Shown: positions 1 to 7,058 of the stretch, piece by piece
How the letters are laid out: each line of letters starts with the position of its first letter
How positions within the stretch are numbered: position 1 is the first letter of the stretch
Assembly (NCBI RefSeq): GCF_036227325.1
Contig: NZ_CP109467.1
Coordinates: forward strand, 7,564,001-7,628,000
Reading direction: 5' to 3'
From: Streptomyces sp. NBC_01465
GTDB lineage: Bacteria > Actinomycetota > Actinomycetes > Streptomycetales > Streptomycetaceae
DNA: 64,000 bases
Notes under the pieces: generated by a model
Seen by the model: the letters and a program-made list of their open reading frames with translations, nothing else
Told to the model about the DNA's origin: nothing
The model's database searches: none
Program-made: the position numbers and the translations under genes

Positions 1-470
1 CCCTCCTCCAGGCCGTGGCCGACCACGTCATCGCCCGTCTGGAGCCCGACCCCCTGGCCGGCGACACCTGGCAGGAGCAGGTACGCCACTGGATGCGCGC
101 CAGCCGCGAACGGCTGCTGCCGTACGCCCAGTTGCTCCCCTACATGGCGGCCACCCGACAGCCGGTGGGCCTGCGCACCCTGGGCCGCCTCGCGGAGGTG
201 CTGCGCCCGCTCGGCCTGAGCGACGAGGACCTGACCCTGGCGGTCGTCCTCATCGGCTCGACCACCATGGGCTTCGCCAGTTACGAATCCCGCCGCAGCC
301 CCGCCGAGGAGATCGCGGCCGTACTCCAGGAGGGCCTCGCGCTGCGCCCGGAGGAGGAACGCCGCACCACGGCACCGCTCCTCCCGCACCTCCCCGCGGC
401 CCACGCGCGCCTCTACGAGACGGTCCTCGACCAGACCGTCGCCGCGATCGAATCGCTCAATTGCCGTTGA
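1..470 (+). CDS. TetR/AcrR-family regulator, C-terminal part (5' end outside window)
   Basis: The reading frame is open from the first base, so the gene starts upstream of the window. The visible 150-odd residues are helical and rich in Leu, Ala and Arg, and fit a TetR ligand-binding/dimerisation domain (WMRASRERLLPYAQLLPYM..., VVLIGSTTMGFASYE). The DNA-binding helix-turn-helix would lie upstream and is not visible, so the family call rests on the C-terminal pattern alone. Its last 14 nt overlap the end of the convergent signal peptidase gene, so no terminator separates them. Confidence 0.6.
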   Translation, partial: LLQAVADHVIARLEPDPLAGDTWQEQVRHWMRASRERLLPYAQLLPYMAATRQPVGLRTLGRLAEVLRPLGLSDEDLTLAVVLIGSTTMGFASYESRRSPAEEIAAVLQEGLALRPEEERRTTAPLLPHLPAAHARLYETVLDQTVAAIESLNCR

Positions 471-1182
471 TGCCCGCCTGGTCGAACGTGTCGGGGACCG
501 GCAGCGTGGACCAGTTCCCGAGCGGCCACGCGATCACGATCGCCCGCCCGATCACGTCCTTCACCGGGACCGCACCGCCGCCGGGCCCGCGCTGGTGGTA
601 GCGCGAGTCCGCCGACGCCTGGCGGTGGTCGCCCATCACCCAGATCGAGTCCTTTGGCACGGTGATCTTGAACTGGCCATCCGGGTCCGTGCTGCACGGG
701 GTGTTGCCCTTGAAGACGTACGGCTCGTAGAGCGCCTTGCCGTTGACCTTCACCGGACCCGTGCCCTTGCACTCCACGGTGTCCCCGGCGACCCCGATGA
801 CCCGCTTGATGAGGTCCTTCTCGTCGGCCGACGGCATCAGCCCGATGAAGCTGAGCGCCTTCTGCACCGAGTTCGGATGCGGAGTCGGCTCGTCCTTCAG
901 CCAGTTGCCGGGGTCCTTGAACACCACGACCTCCCCGCGCTCCGGTTTCGAACCGAACCACGGAGTCAGCTTGTCGACCAGCACGCGGTCGCCCACCTGC
1001 AGCGTGTTCTGCATCGATCCGGAGGGGATCGAGAAGGCCTGCACCAGGAAGGTCTTGATCAGCAGGGCGAGCACCAGCGCGATGCCGATGAGAATCGGCA
1101 GTTCTTTCCACCAGGAACGCTGCTTCTTGACCTTGGTACCCGACACGTCGCCCGCTCCTCGCTCCGAACTGCGCCCGCCCAT
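457..1182 (-). CDS. lepB: Signal peptidase I
   Basis: A 241-residue type I signal peptidase that cleaves signal peptides from exported preproteins at the outer face of the membrane. One N-terminal membrane anchor (about residues 28-50, ILIGIALVLALLIKTFLVQAF) is followed by box B with the catalytic serine (SIPSGSM, Ser56), box D with the general-base lysine (KRVIGVAGD, Lys126) and box E (GDHR.ASADSR). The ATG at 1182 has no close ribosome site. A GTG at 1146, 8 nt after GAGGAG, would remove 12 residues and is a credible alternative start. The gene is convergent with the TetR gene, overlapping it by 14 nt. Streptomycetes usually carry several lep paralogues; this one is not in an obvious lep cluster. 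Confidence 0.93.
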   Translation of the reverse strand: MGGRSSERGAGDVSGTKVKKQRSWWKELPILIGIALVLALLIKTFLVQAFSIPSGSMQNTLQVGDRVLVDKLTPWFGSKPERGEVVVFKDPGNWLKDEPTPHPNSVQKALSFIGLMPSADEKDLIKRVIGVAGDTVECKGTGPVKVNGKALYEPYVFKGNTPCSTDPDGQFKITVPKDSIWVMGDHRQASADSRYHQRGPGGGAVPVKDVIGRAIVIAWPLGNWSTLPVPDTFDQAGINGN

Positions 1183-1233
1183 GATCGGGACGGGCCACCA
1201 CCTCCCTAACGAGCGGGAGTTCCCGATGGACGT

Positions 1234-2193
1234 TCAGCCTCGCGCGAAACGGTCCAGTGCCGCGACGACCTGCTCGCTCGTCGCGTCGCTCCCCTTGTGC
1301 CCGGCGTCCTCGATCACGGTGAGTTCGGCGTCGGGCCAGGCGCGGGCCAGCTCCCACGCGGTGTCCAGCGGACTGCTCAGATCCAGTCGGCCGTGGATCA
1401 GCACTCCGGGAATCCCCTTCAACCGCCCCGCGTCGCGCAGCAGGACGCCCTCCTCCAGCCAGGCGCCGTGGGAGAAGTAGTGGGAGCAGATACGGACGAG
1501 CGCGGCCCGTGCCGCCGACGGCCGGTCGCCGTACGGATGCGCCGCCCCGTGCGGCTCCCCCGAGAGCACCGCGTCCTCCCAGGCGCACCAGTCGGCGGTC
1601 GCCCTCGCCCGTACGTCGGGATCGGGATCGGCGGCCCTGCGCGCATACGCGCCCACGACGTCCCCCTCCCGCCCCGCCTCCGGAACACCGGCGGCGAACC
1701 GGTCCCAGGCCTCGGGGAAGAACCGCCCGACACCCCGGTAGAGCCAGTCCGTCTCCGAGCGCCGGGTCGTGGTGACACTCGCGATGACGATCTCCGACAC
1801 CCGCTCCGGGTGCGCCTCGGCGTACGCGAGGATCAGCGTCGACCCCCACGAACCGCCGTGCAGCAGCCACCGCTCGATGCCCAGATCCTCGCGCAACTGC
1901 TCCATGTCGGCGACGAGTTGATGTGTGGTGTTGTGCGTCAGATCCGTCTCCGGGTGGGCTGCGTGCGGGGTGGAGCGCCCGCAGTTGCGCTGGTCGAAGA
2001 GGACGACGCGGTACCGCTCGGGGTCGAAGAGCTGCCGCCACCCGGCCGAGCAGCCGGACCCCGGGCCCCCGTGGACGACCAGCGCGGGCTTGCCCTCGGG
2101 GTTGCCGCAGGCCTCCCAGTACACGAGGTCGCCGTGGCCCACATCGAGCATTCCGTGCGCGTACGGCTCGATCGGCGGATAGCGGTCGGCCAT
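1234..2193 (-). CDS. pip: Proline iminopeptidase (alpha/beta hydrolase, peptidase S33)
   Basis: A 319-residue cytoplasmic serine peptidase that releases N-terminal proline from peptides. The family's oxyanion motif HGGPGSGCS lies near residue 42. The nucleophile elbow is GGSWGS, and the catalytic Asp and His are seen in HGRLDLSSP and EDAGHKG near the C-terminus. DQRNCGRS(T)PHA is the hallmark Pip segment. Length and motif order match the prolyl aminopeptidase family. It is divergent from the MarR gene across a 50-nt gap holding a 12-bp palindrome, so the MarR protein probably controls both. Confidence 0.93.
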   Translation of the reverse strand: MADRYPPIEPYAHGMLDVGHGDLVYWEACGNPEGKPALVVHGGPGSGCSAGWRQLFDPERYRVVLFDQRNCGRSTPHAAHPETDLTHNTTHQLVADMEQLREDLGIERWLLHGGSWGSTLILAYAEAHPERVSEIVIASVTTTRRSETDWLYRGVGRFFPEAWDRFAAGVPEAGREGDVVGAYARRAADPDPDVRARATADWCAWEDAVLSGEPHGAAHPYGDRPSAARAALVRICSHYFSHGAWLEEGVLLRDAGRLKGIPGVLIHGRLDLSSPLDTAWELARAWPDAELTVIEDAGHKGSDATSEQVVAALDRFARG

Positions 2194-2219
2194 GACCAGG
2201 ACCCTTTCGACGGAGATAC

Positions 2220-2231
2220 AACAGCGCTGTT
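2220..2231. promoter_or_regulatory. Palindromic operator between pip and marR
   Basis: AACAGCGCTGTT is a perfect 12-bp palindrome in the 50-nt intergenic space. It directly abuts a TACATT -10-like element (2231-2236) placed about 8 nt before the MarR ATG. Position and symmetry fit autoregulation by the MarR protein. Inferred only. Confidence 0.5.
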
Positions 2232-2243
2232 ACATTAGCAGTC

Positions 2244-2723
2244 ATGTCCTCCTCAGCCCCCGGCCCCGAACTCCTGGGAACCCGGCTGCGCCACCTCCTC
2301 GACCAACTCGACGGAGACGTCGCGGCCGTCTACGCCGACCGGGGACTGGAGTGGTTCCGGCCCCGGTACGCCCCGGTCGTAAGGGAGTTGGCGGCCTCGG
2401 GCCCCAGCTCCATCCGTGACCTCGCCCGGGCGACCGGAGTGACCCACTCGGCGGCCAGCCAGACCGTGGCGCAGATGGTGAAGGAAGGCCTCGTGGTGCT
2501 GGAACCGGGCGCGGACGCCCGCAGCCGCATCGCCCGCCCGACGCCGAAGGCCGAGGCCCTCCTGCCGGTGCTGGACGCGGAATCGGCCGCCACGACCGCA
2601 GCCGCCGCCGAGTTGGAGGCCGAACTCGGCTACCCCCTGAGCCGCCTCGTCGGCGAGGCGCTCGACGCCCTCGCCCGGCGTCCGATGCGCCGGCGGATCG
2701 CCGACGCCATGATGGACACTTGA
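2244..2723 (+). CDS. MarR-family transcriptional regulator
   Basis: A 159-residue winged-helix regulator. The recognition region reads SIRDLARATGVTHSAASQTVAQMVKEGLVVLEPGADARSRI, with the recognition helix around residues 65-82 followed by the Asp/Arg wing. Helices on either side give the usual MarR dimer interface. No Shine-Dalgarno precedes the ATG, and a TACATT -10-like hexamer ends 7 nt before it, so the message is probably leaderless, as is common in actinomycetes. It is followed 39 nt later by a hydrolase, possibly its regulated partner. Confidence 0.85.
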   Translation: MSSSAPGPELLGTRLRHLLDQLDGDVAAVYADRGLEWFRPRYAPVVRELAASGPSSIRDLARATGVTHSAASQTVAQMVKEGLVVLEPGADARSRIARPTPKAEALLPVLDAESAATTAAAAELEAELGYPLSRLVGEALDALARRPMRRRIADAMMDT

Positions 2724-2762
2724 TCCGATCGGCATGCGGGCGGACGGCACAGGGAGTTGAGC

Positions 2763-3557
2763 ATGGGGGAGTACGGGACCTTCAACGGTCTGCGCACCTA
2801 CTACGAGGCGTACGGCGCGGGCGACCCGGTCCTGCTCCTGCACGGCGGCGGCGTCACCGCCGACAGCTGGTGGGGGCAGATCCCGGCGCTGTCCGAGCAC
2901 TACCGGGTGTACGCCCCCGAGCGGCGCGGTCACGGCCGTACGCAGGACCTCGAAGGCCCCATCACCTCACGCCTGATGGCCGCCGACACGGCAGCCCTCA
3001 TCGAGACACTCTGCGACGGACGACCCGCCCATGTCATCGGCTGGAGCGACGGAGCGAAAGTCGCCCTGCGCCTCGCGCTCGACCGGCCCGAACTCGTCCG
3101 CAAACTGGTCGTGATCGGGCTGAGCGTCTCCCGCGACGGCGACACCCCGGCCGCCGCCGAGCTCATGCACGGACCGGGCTCGGAGCAGGCGCTCGAGGAG
3201 ATGTTCCGCCCCCAGTACGAGCCGCTCTCCCCGGACGGTCCCGGTCACTTCCCCGTGGTCTTCGCGAAGCTCCTCGAGATGTGGCGCACGGAGCCGGACC
3301 TGGCGTTCTCCGAGCTCGCCGCGCTGCCGATGCCCACGCTCGTGATGCAGGGGGACGACGACGGCGTACGCGTCGAGCACAGCGCGGCTCTCGCCGCCGC
3401 CGTGCCCGGCGCCCAGCTCGCCGTCGTCCCCGGCACCTCGCACGCGCTCCCGCTGGAGAAGCCCGCGCTGGTCGGTCAGTTGCTGCTGGACTTCCTGGCC
3501 GACGAACAGACCAGGAAGCTCATGCCGCTCGGCTCAGGTGCTCAGAGCGCCGGGTAG
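2763..3557 (+). CDS. Alpha/beta-fold hydrolase
   Basis: About 264 residues of the alpha/beta hydrolase fold: oxyanion HGGGVTADSW, nucleophile elbow GWSDGAK, a late Asp in QGDDDGVRV and the catalytic His in GTSHALP. The nucleophile position is Ser in the G-W-S-D-G motif, so a serine esterase/lyase type is expected; the substrate is unknown. I chose ATG 2763, with AGGGAG six bases upstream, over the in-frame TTG at 2757. The 3' end overlaps the GH6 gene on the other strand by 16 nt. It is likely cotranscribed with the MarR gene. Confidence 0.85.
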   Translation: MGEYGTFNGLRTYYEAYGAGDPVLLLHGGGVTADSWWGQIPALSEHYRVYAPERRGHGRTQDLEGPITSRLMAADTAALIETLCDGRPAHVIGWSDGAKVALRLALDRPELVRKLVVIGLSVSRDGDTPAAAELMHGPGSEQALEEMFRPQYEPLSPDGPGHFPVVFAKLLEMWRTEPDLAFSELAALPMPTLVMQGDDDGVRVEHSAALAAAVPGAQLAVVPGTSHALPLEKPALVGQLLLDFLADEQTRKLMPLGSGAQSAG

Positions 3558-5314
3558 GCGTTCTTCAGGAGCTCCTGGAACTGGGCCGAGAACCAGTGGC
3601 CTGCCAGCGGCGCGTTCGGCAGCGCGCCCGACATGCTGTTGCCGTTACGGACGTTGCCCGTGTACGTCGGGTCGCACATCCGGTCGAACCCCTTGCCCTC
3701 GTCATTGGCGATGGCGCTGCTCGCGCCGTCCGACTGGCCCGGAGGCTTTACCCACACATAGGCGTCGATGCCCACGGCGGGCGCCGCCTTGGGCCGCTCC
3801 CCGATGCCCGCGCCGGACTGGTTGCACCAGTTCCCGAGGTGGAACCGGCGATCGGTGCGGCTGCCGTCGACGTATCCGTCGAGGGTGGTCTTGGCCGCCG
3901 GTCCCGTGGGCCGGTTCGCTCCGCCCCAGCCGTTGCGCGAGGTGTCGATGAGCGCGCCGACCGAGGAGTTGAAGCCCGCGGTCACCATCGCGGTACGGAA
4001 GGCCTGCGCGTAGGTCTGTTCGTCGACGTAGCGGTTCCAGTCGACCCACTTGGACTGGCGCACCGAGGTGCCGTTCACCGTGTCGTCGATGGTGAAGTAC
4101 GGCTCGGTGGTGGCCCCGTAGTTGGCGGTGTTGGCGATGACCCCCTGGACGTCGTCGACCGTGGCGCCCGAAGTGGTGGCCGCCTGGTGCATCAGCTGGG
4201 CGGTCGGGGCGAAGTTGTCGTCCCAGCCGATCCAGCCGTGGTGTCCGGCGTCGAGGTAGTTGTAGACGTTGCCGACGCCGCCCAGGTGGGCCAGCGCGTA
4301 CCCGACACCGGTGACGTAGTTGCCGTTCGCCTTCATGACGTCGCAGGCAGGGGTGGCCGTTGGCCGCGGGCTGACGTTGGTCACGAGGTTGGGGAGCGAG
4401 TCCGGCTCGATCGTGTTGACGATCCGCAGGTCCTTGTAGGCCGGGTCGGAGAGGATCGTGGCGATCGGGTCGATGTACTCGTGCTCGTAGCGGTCGATGT
4501 CCGTCGGGCCGAGCTCACCGTTGGAGGCGAGCGCGGAGCAGTCGCGGCCCGGCAGGTCGTAGATGACGAGTTGGACGACGAGCGGCTTGCCCGCGGCCTG
4601 CTTGACCGCCTCGTCCAGGTGAGCTCGCAGGCCCATGGAGCCGTTCGCCCCGTTGATCGCGGCGATCCGGTCGAGCCACACGGCGGTGGGCTGGTTGGAG
4701 ATCTTGGTGCCGCTGGGTTCGGCCGCGGCCTTGGCCGACCACTCGGGGTCCACATAGACCCCGGCCCCGACGTAGGGGTTGTCGACGAGGTCACCGGTGG
4801 CGGGAGGCGTCGAGGTGGAGGGGCTGGGGGAGGGGCTCGTGCTGTCCGTGGGCGTCGGCGTGGGGCTGCCCGTCGACGTACCGCCGTTGCAGGGCGTGCC
4901 GTTGACCGCGAAAGCGGTCGGTGCGGTGTTCGTGCCGCTGTAGTTGAAGTTGCCGCCGAAGGACGTGGACCCGCCGGGGGCGAGGGTCTTGTTCCAGTCG
5001 AGGTTTGTGACGGTGACGTTCTTGCCCGACTGGGTCCAGTTGGCGCTCCAGCCGCTGGTGAGCGTCTGGTTGCCGGAGTACGCGTAGGTCAGGGCCCAGC
5101 CGTCGATCGCCGTCGTGCCGGCATTGGTGACCGAGACGTTCGCGGTGAACCCGCCGCCCCAGTCGTTGACCGAGTACCCGACGCTGCACTGCAGGCCGGC
5201 CGCGGAGGCGGGGGACTGCATGACCGACACGGCGCCGAGGCCCGCCAGGACCAGGGCTCCGGCGGCGAGCAGTGCCGTACGGGCACGTCGGGGTGGTACG
5301 GAAGTGCGGCTCAT
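3542..5314 (-). CDS. Secreted GH6 cellobiohydrolase with N-terminal CBM2
   Basis: A 590-residue exocellulase acting outside the cell on crystalline cellulose. An Arg-rich signal peptide cleaves near residue 38 (SPASA|AG). A family 2 cellulose-binding module (about 40-142) is bounded by two cysteines and carries the surface Trp residues W-G, G-W and NW. A Thr/Pro/Ser linker (about 143-172) leads into the GH6 domain. GH6 signatures are YDLPGRDCSALASNGEL, NTIEPDSLPNL (proton-donor Asp) and VKPPGQSDG (putative base region). The ATG follows AAGGAAG. It lies 15 nt downstream of the GH5 gene and is probably cotranscribed with it from the CebR-controlled intergenic region. Its CBM2 is strikingly like that of the GH48 enzyme. 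Confidence 0.95.
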   Translation of the reverse strand: MSRTSVPPRRARTALLAAGALVLAGLGAVSVMQSPASAAGLQCSVGYSVNDWGGGFTANVSVTNAGTTAIDGWALTYAYSGNQTLTSGWSANWTQSGKNVTVTNLDWNKTLAPGGSTSFGGNFNYSGTNTAPTAFAVNGTPCNGGTSTGSPTPTPTDSTSPSPSPSTSTPPATGDLVDNPYVGAGVYVDPEWSAKAAAEPSGTKISNQPTAVWLDRIAAINGANGSMGLRAHLDEAVKQAAGKPLVVQLVIYDLPGRDCSALASNGELGPTDIDRYEHEYIDPIATILSDPAYKDLRIVNTIEPDSLPNLVTNVSPRPTATPACDVMKANGNYVTGVGYALAHLGGVGNVYNYLDAGHHGWIGWDDNFAPTAQLMHQAATTSGATVDDVQGVIANTANYGATTEPYFTIDDTVNGTSVRQSKWVDWNRYVDEQTYAQAFRTAMVTAGFNSSVGALIDTSRNGWGGANRPTGPAAKTTLDGYVDGSRTDRRFHLGNWCNQSGAGIGERPKAAPAVGIDAYVWVKPPGQSDGASSAIANDEGKGFDRMCDPTYTGNVRNGNSMSGALPNAPLAGHWFSAQFQELLKNAYPAL

Positions 5315-5329
5315 CGATGGTGCTTCCTT

Positions 5330-6817
5330 TCAGCTCAGGGCGCGCAGGTGGTCGCGCAGCCCGGTTCCGTATGCGGTGGGGGTGCCGTCGTAGTTGCTGA
5401 TCAGGGACGGGCCCGAGGAGCAGTCCCAGGTGTTCCAGGTCCAGCCGAGGTACGAGGCGTCGTGCGCGTCCAGCCAGGCCATGACCTGGTCGGTGTAGCC
5501 GTGCGCGCACGTGTTCTCGCCGATCTCGCCCGCGACGAGGGGGACTTGGGCGGCGACGGGTGCGAGCTGGGAGTCCCAGCAGCTCGCGGAGGAGCAGGTG
5601 TTGAAGTTGTACGAGTGCCAGGCCGCGGCCAGGTTCCCTGCCGGGTCCGTCGGCTTGTGGTCGAGCCACTGCCTCAGGTCGTTGGAGTACGCGATGCCCG
5701 GGACCAGCACGAGGTTCTGGGCGCCCGTGCCCCGAACCGCGTCCAGCAGGTCCTGCATTCCGGCCACCTCGTAGCCGATGCCCGGGCAGGTCCCGCCGTC
5801 GCGCCAGCAGGCCCACGCCTGGTCGAGCGTGGAGGTGGCGCGGTCCGGATAGGGCTCGTTGAACAGGTCGAAGGCGACCGCGGGGTCGTCCTTGAAGGTG
5901 GAGGCGACCGAGGTCCAGAACGCCGGTGCGTACTGGGCGTCGGGCATCGGCTTCTGGCAGCTCGCATGGAGGTCGGCGCAGCCCGAGGAGTTGCCGGTGT
6001 ACTGGCCGTAGCTCCAGTGCATCTCCAGGAGCGGGGTGATGCCATGGGCCTCCAGCCGGGTCACGAACCCCTTGATGGCGTTGATGTAGTTGGTGCCACC
6101 GTAGGCCGGGTCGATGTTCGAAGTGCCCAGCCAGCACTCCTCGTTGAGCGGAATGCGGACCGTGTTGGCCTTCCAGTCCGCGATCGCGGCGATCGAGGCG
6201 TCGTCGACGGGGCCGTCGAAGACGCCGTAGCCCTGGACGCACATGAACTCGGCACCGGAGCGGTTGACGCCGTACAGATGGCGCTCGGCGCCGGCCGCGT
6301 CGACGAGCTTGTTGCCCGAGACGTGGATCGCGGACGCGGGTCCCGGATCGGTGGGTGTGCCGGTCGGGGTCGGTGTCGGCGTGGGGGGCGGATCCGTCCC
6401 TGAATCCACGTTGCAGGTGACGCCGTTGAGCGTGAACGTGGCGGGTGCGGGGTTGGAGCCCGACCAGGAGCCGAGGAACCCGGCGGTGACGGATCCGCCC
6501 GTCGCCAGCGAGCCGTTGTACGACTCATTGACGGCGGTGACGGTCGTGCCGGACTGGGACCACTTGGCGTTCCAGCCCTGGGTCACCTTCTGGGTGCCCG
6601 GGAAGTCGAACGACAGCTTCCAACTGCTCATGGAGGCCGCGTTGTTGGTGATCGTCACGCTGCCCTGGAAGCCGTTGTCCCACTGGTTCGTGACGGTGTA
6701 GGCGACGGAGCAGGCGGGGGTGGCCCCGGAGGCGCTGAGCATGGGGAGCAGGGCTGCCGCCGCCGCCACGAAGAGCGTGGAGGCGGCGGCGAAAAGAGGT
6801 AAGCGGGGTGGGCTCAT
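5330..6817 (-). CDS. Secreted GH5 endoglucanase with N-terminal CBM2
   Basis: A 495-residue endo-beta-1,4-glucanase. The signal peptide ends near residue 31 (LSASGA). A CBM2-like module (about 33-140) is followed by a PTPTPTPTGTPTDP linker and a GH5 TIM barrel. The acid/base Glu is in FDLFNEP and the nucleophile Glu in LVAGEIGE; HGITPLLEMHW and WHSYNF are other family landmarks. I chose the ATG at 6817 because AAGGA lies upstream and the signal peptide begins there; the frame stays open further upstream without a signal. It is the first gene of a GH5-GH6 unit, divergent from GH48. Its CBM2 is more distant from the other two, so it was acquired separately. Confidence 0.94.
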   Translation of the reverse strand: MSPPRLPLFAAASTLFVAAAAALLPMLSASGATPACSVAYTVTNQWDNGFQGSVTITNNAASMSSWKLSFDFPGTQKVTQGWNAKWSQSGTTVTAVNESYNGSLATGGSVTAGFLGSWSGSNPAPATFTLNGVTCNVDSGTDPPPTPTPTPTGTPTDPGPASAIHVSGNKLVDAAGAERHLYGVNRSGAEFMCVQGYGVFDGPVDDASIAAIADWKANTVRIPLNEECWLGTSNIDPAYGGTNYINAIKGFVTRLEAHGITPLLEMHWSYGQYTGNSSGCADLHASCQKPMPDAQYAPAFWTSVASTFKDDPAVAFDLFNEPYPDRATSTLDQAWACWRDGGTCPGIGYEVAGMQDLLDAVRGTGAQNLVLVPGIAYSNDLRQWLDHKPTDPAGNLAAAWHSYNFNTCSSASCWDSQLAPVAAQVPLVAGEIGENTCAHGYTDQVMAWLDAHDASYLGWTWNTWDCSSGPSLISNYDGTPTAYGTGLRDHLRALS

Positions 6818-6844
6818 GGAGCGCGTCCTTACGTTCCCGACGAA

Positions 6845-6858
6845 TGGAAGCGCTCCCA
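6845..6858. promoter_or_regulatory. CebR-type operator (imperfect) for the GH5-GH6 unit
   Basis: TGGAAGCGCTCCCA matches the established Streptomyces CebR box TGGGAGCGCTCCCA in 13 of 14 bases. It is 28 nt upstream of the GH5 start. CebR is the cello-oligosaccharide-responsive LacI repressor of cellulase and cebEFG genes, which explains cellulose induction here. Confidence 0.82.
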
Positions 6859-6986
6859 CTGGTTGTTCGGAGGTTAGCCACAACAACCCCTTTCGTACAG
6901 GGGAGTTGAAAAACTTCTCAATCGAATGAGTTCGACACCTGCATCGCTGTGCGAGCCCTTGACACTCTTTCGCCTCGCCTGCACCT

Positions 6987-7000
6987 TGGGAGCGCTCCCA
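6987..7000. promoter_or_regulatory. CebR operator (perfect) for the GH48 gene
   Basis: TGGGAGCGCTCCCA is the exact 14-bp CebR palindrome, 59 nt upstream of the GH48 start. Together with the imperfect copy 142 nt away it brackets the divergent promoter region, so one repressor can gate three complementary cellulases. No cebR gene is in the window. Confidence 0.9.
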
Positions 7001-7058
7001 CTGGTTCAAGAGTTGTCCAATGACGTCCCCCACCAAGAACCGCGAGGAGGCCCTCCCC

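Noticed and set aside
2720..6403. Very long plus-strand open frame of about 1200 codons
   Set aside because: It is a GC-driven shadow opposite the hydrolase, GH6 and GH5 genes; its sequence is low-complexity Arg/Gly/Ala.
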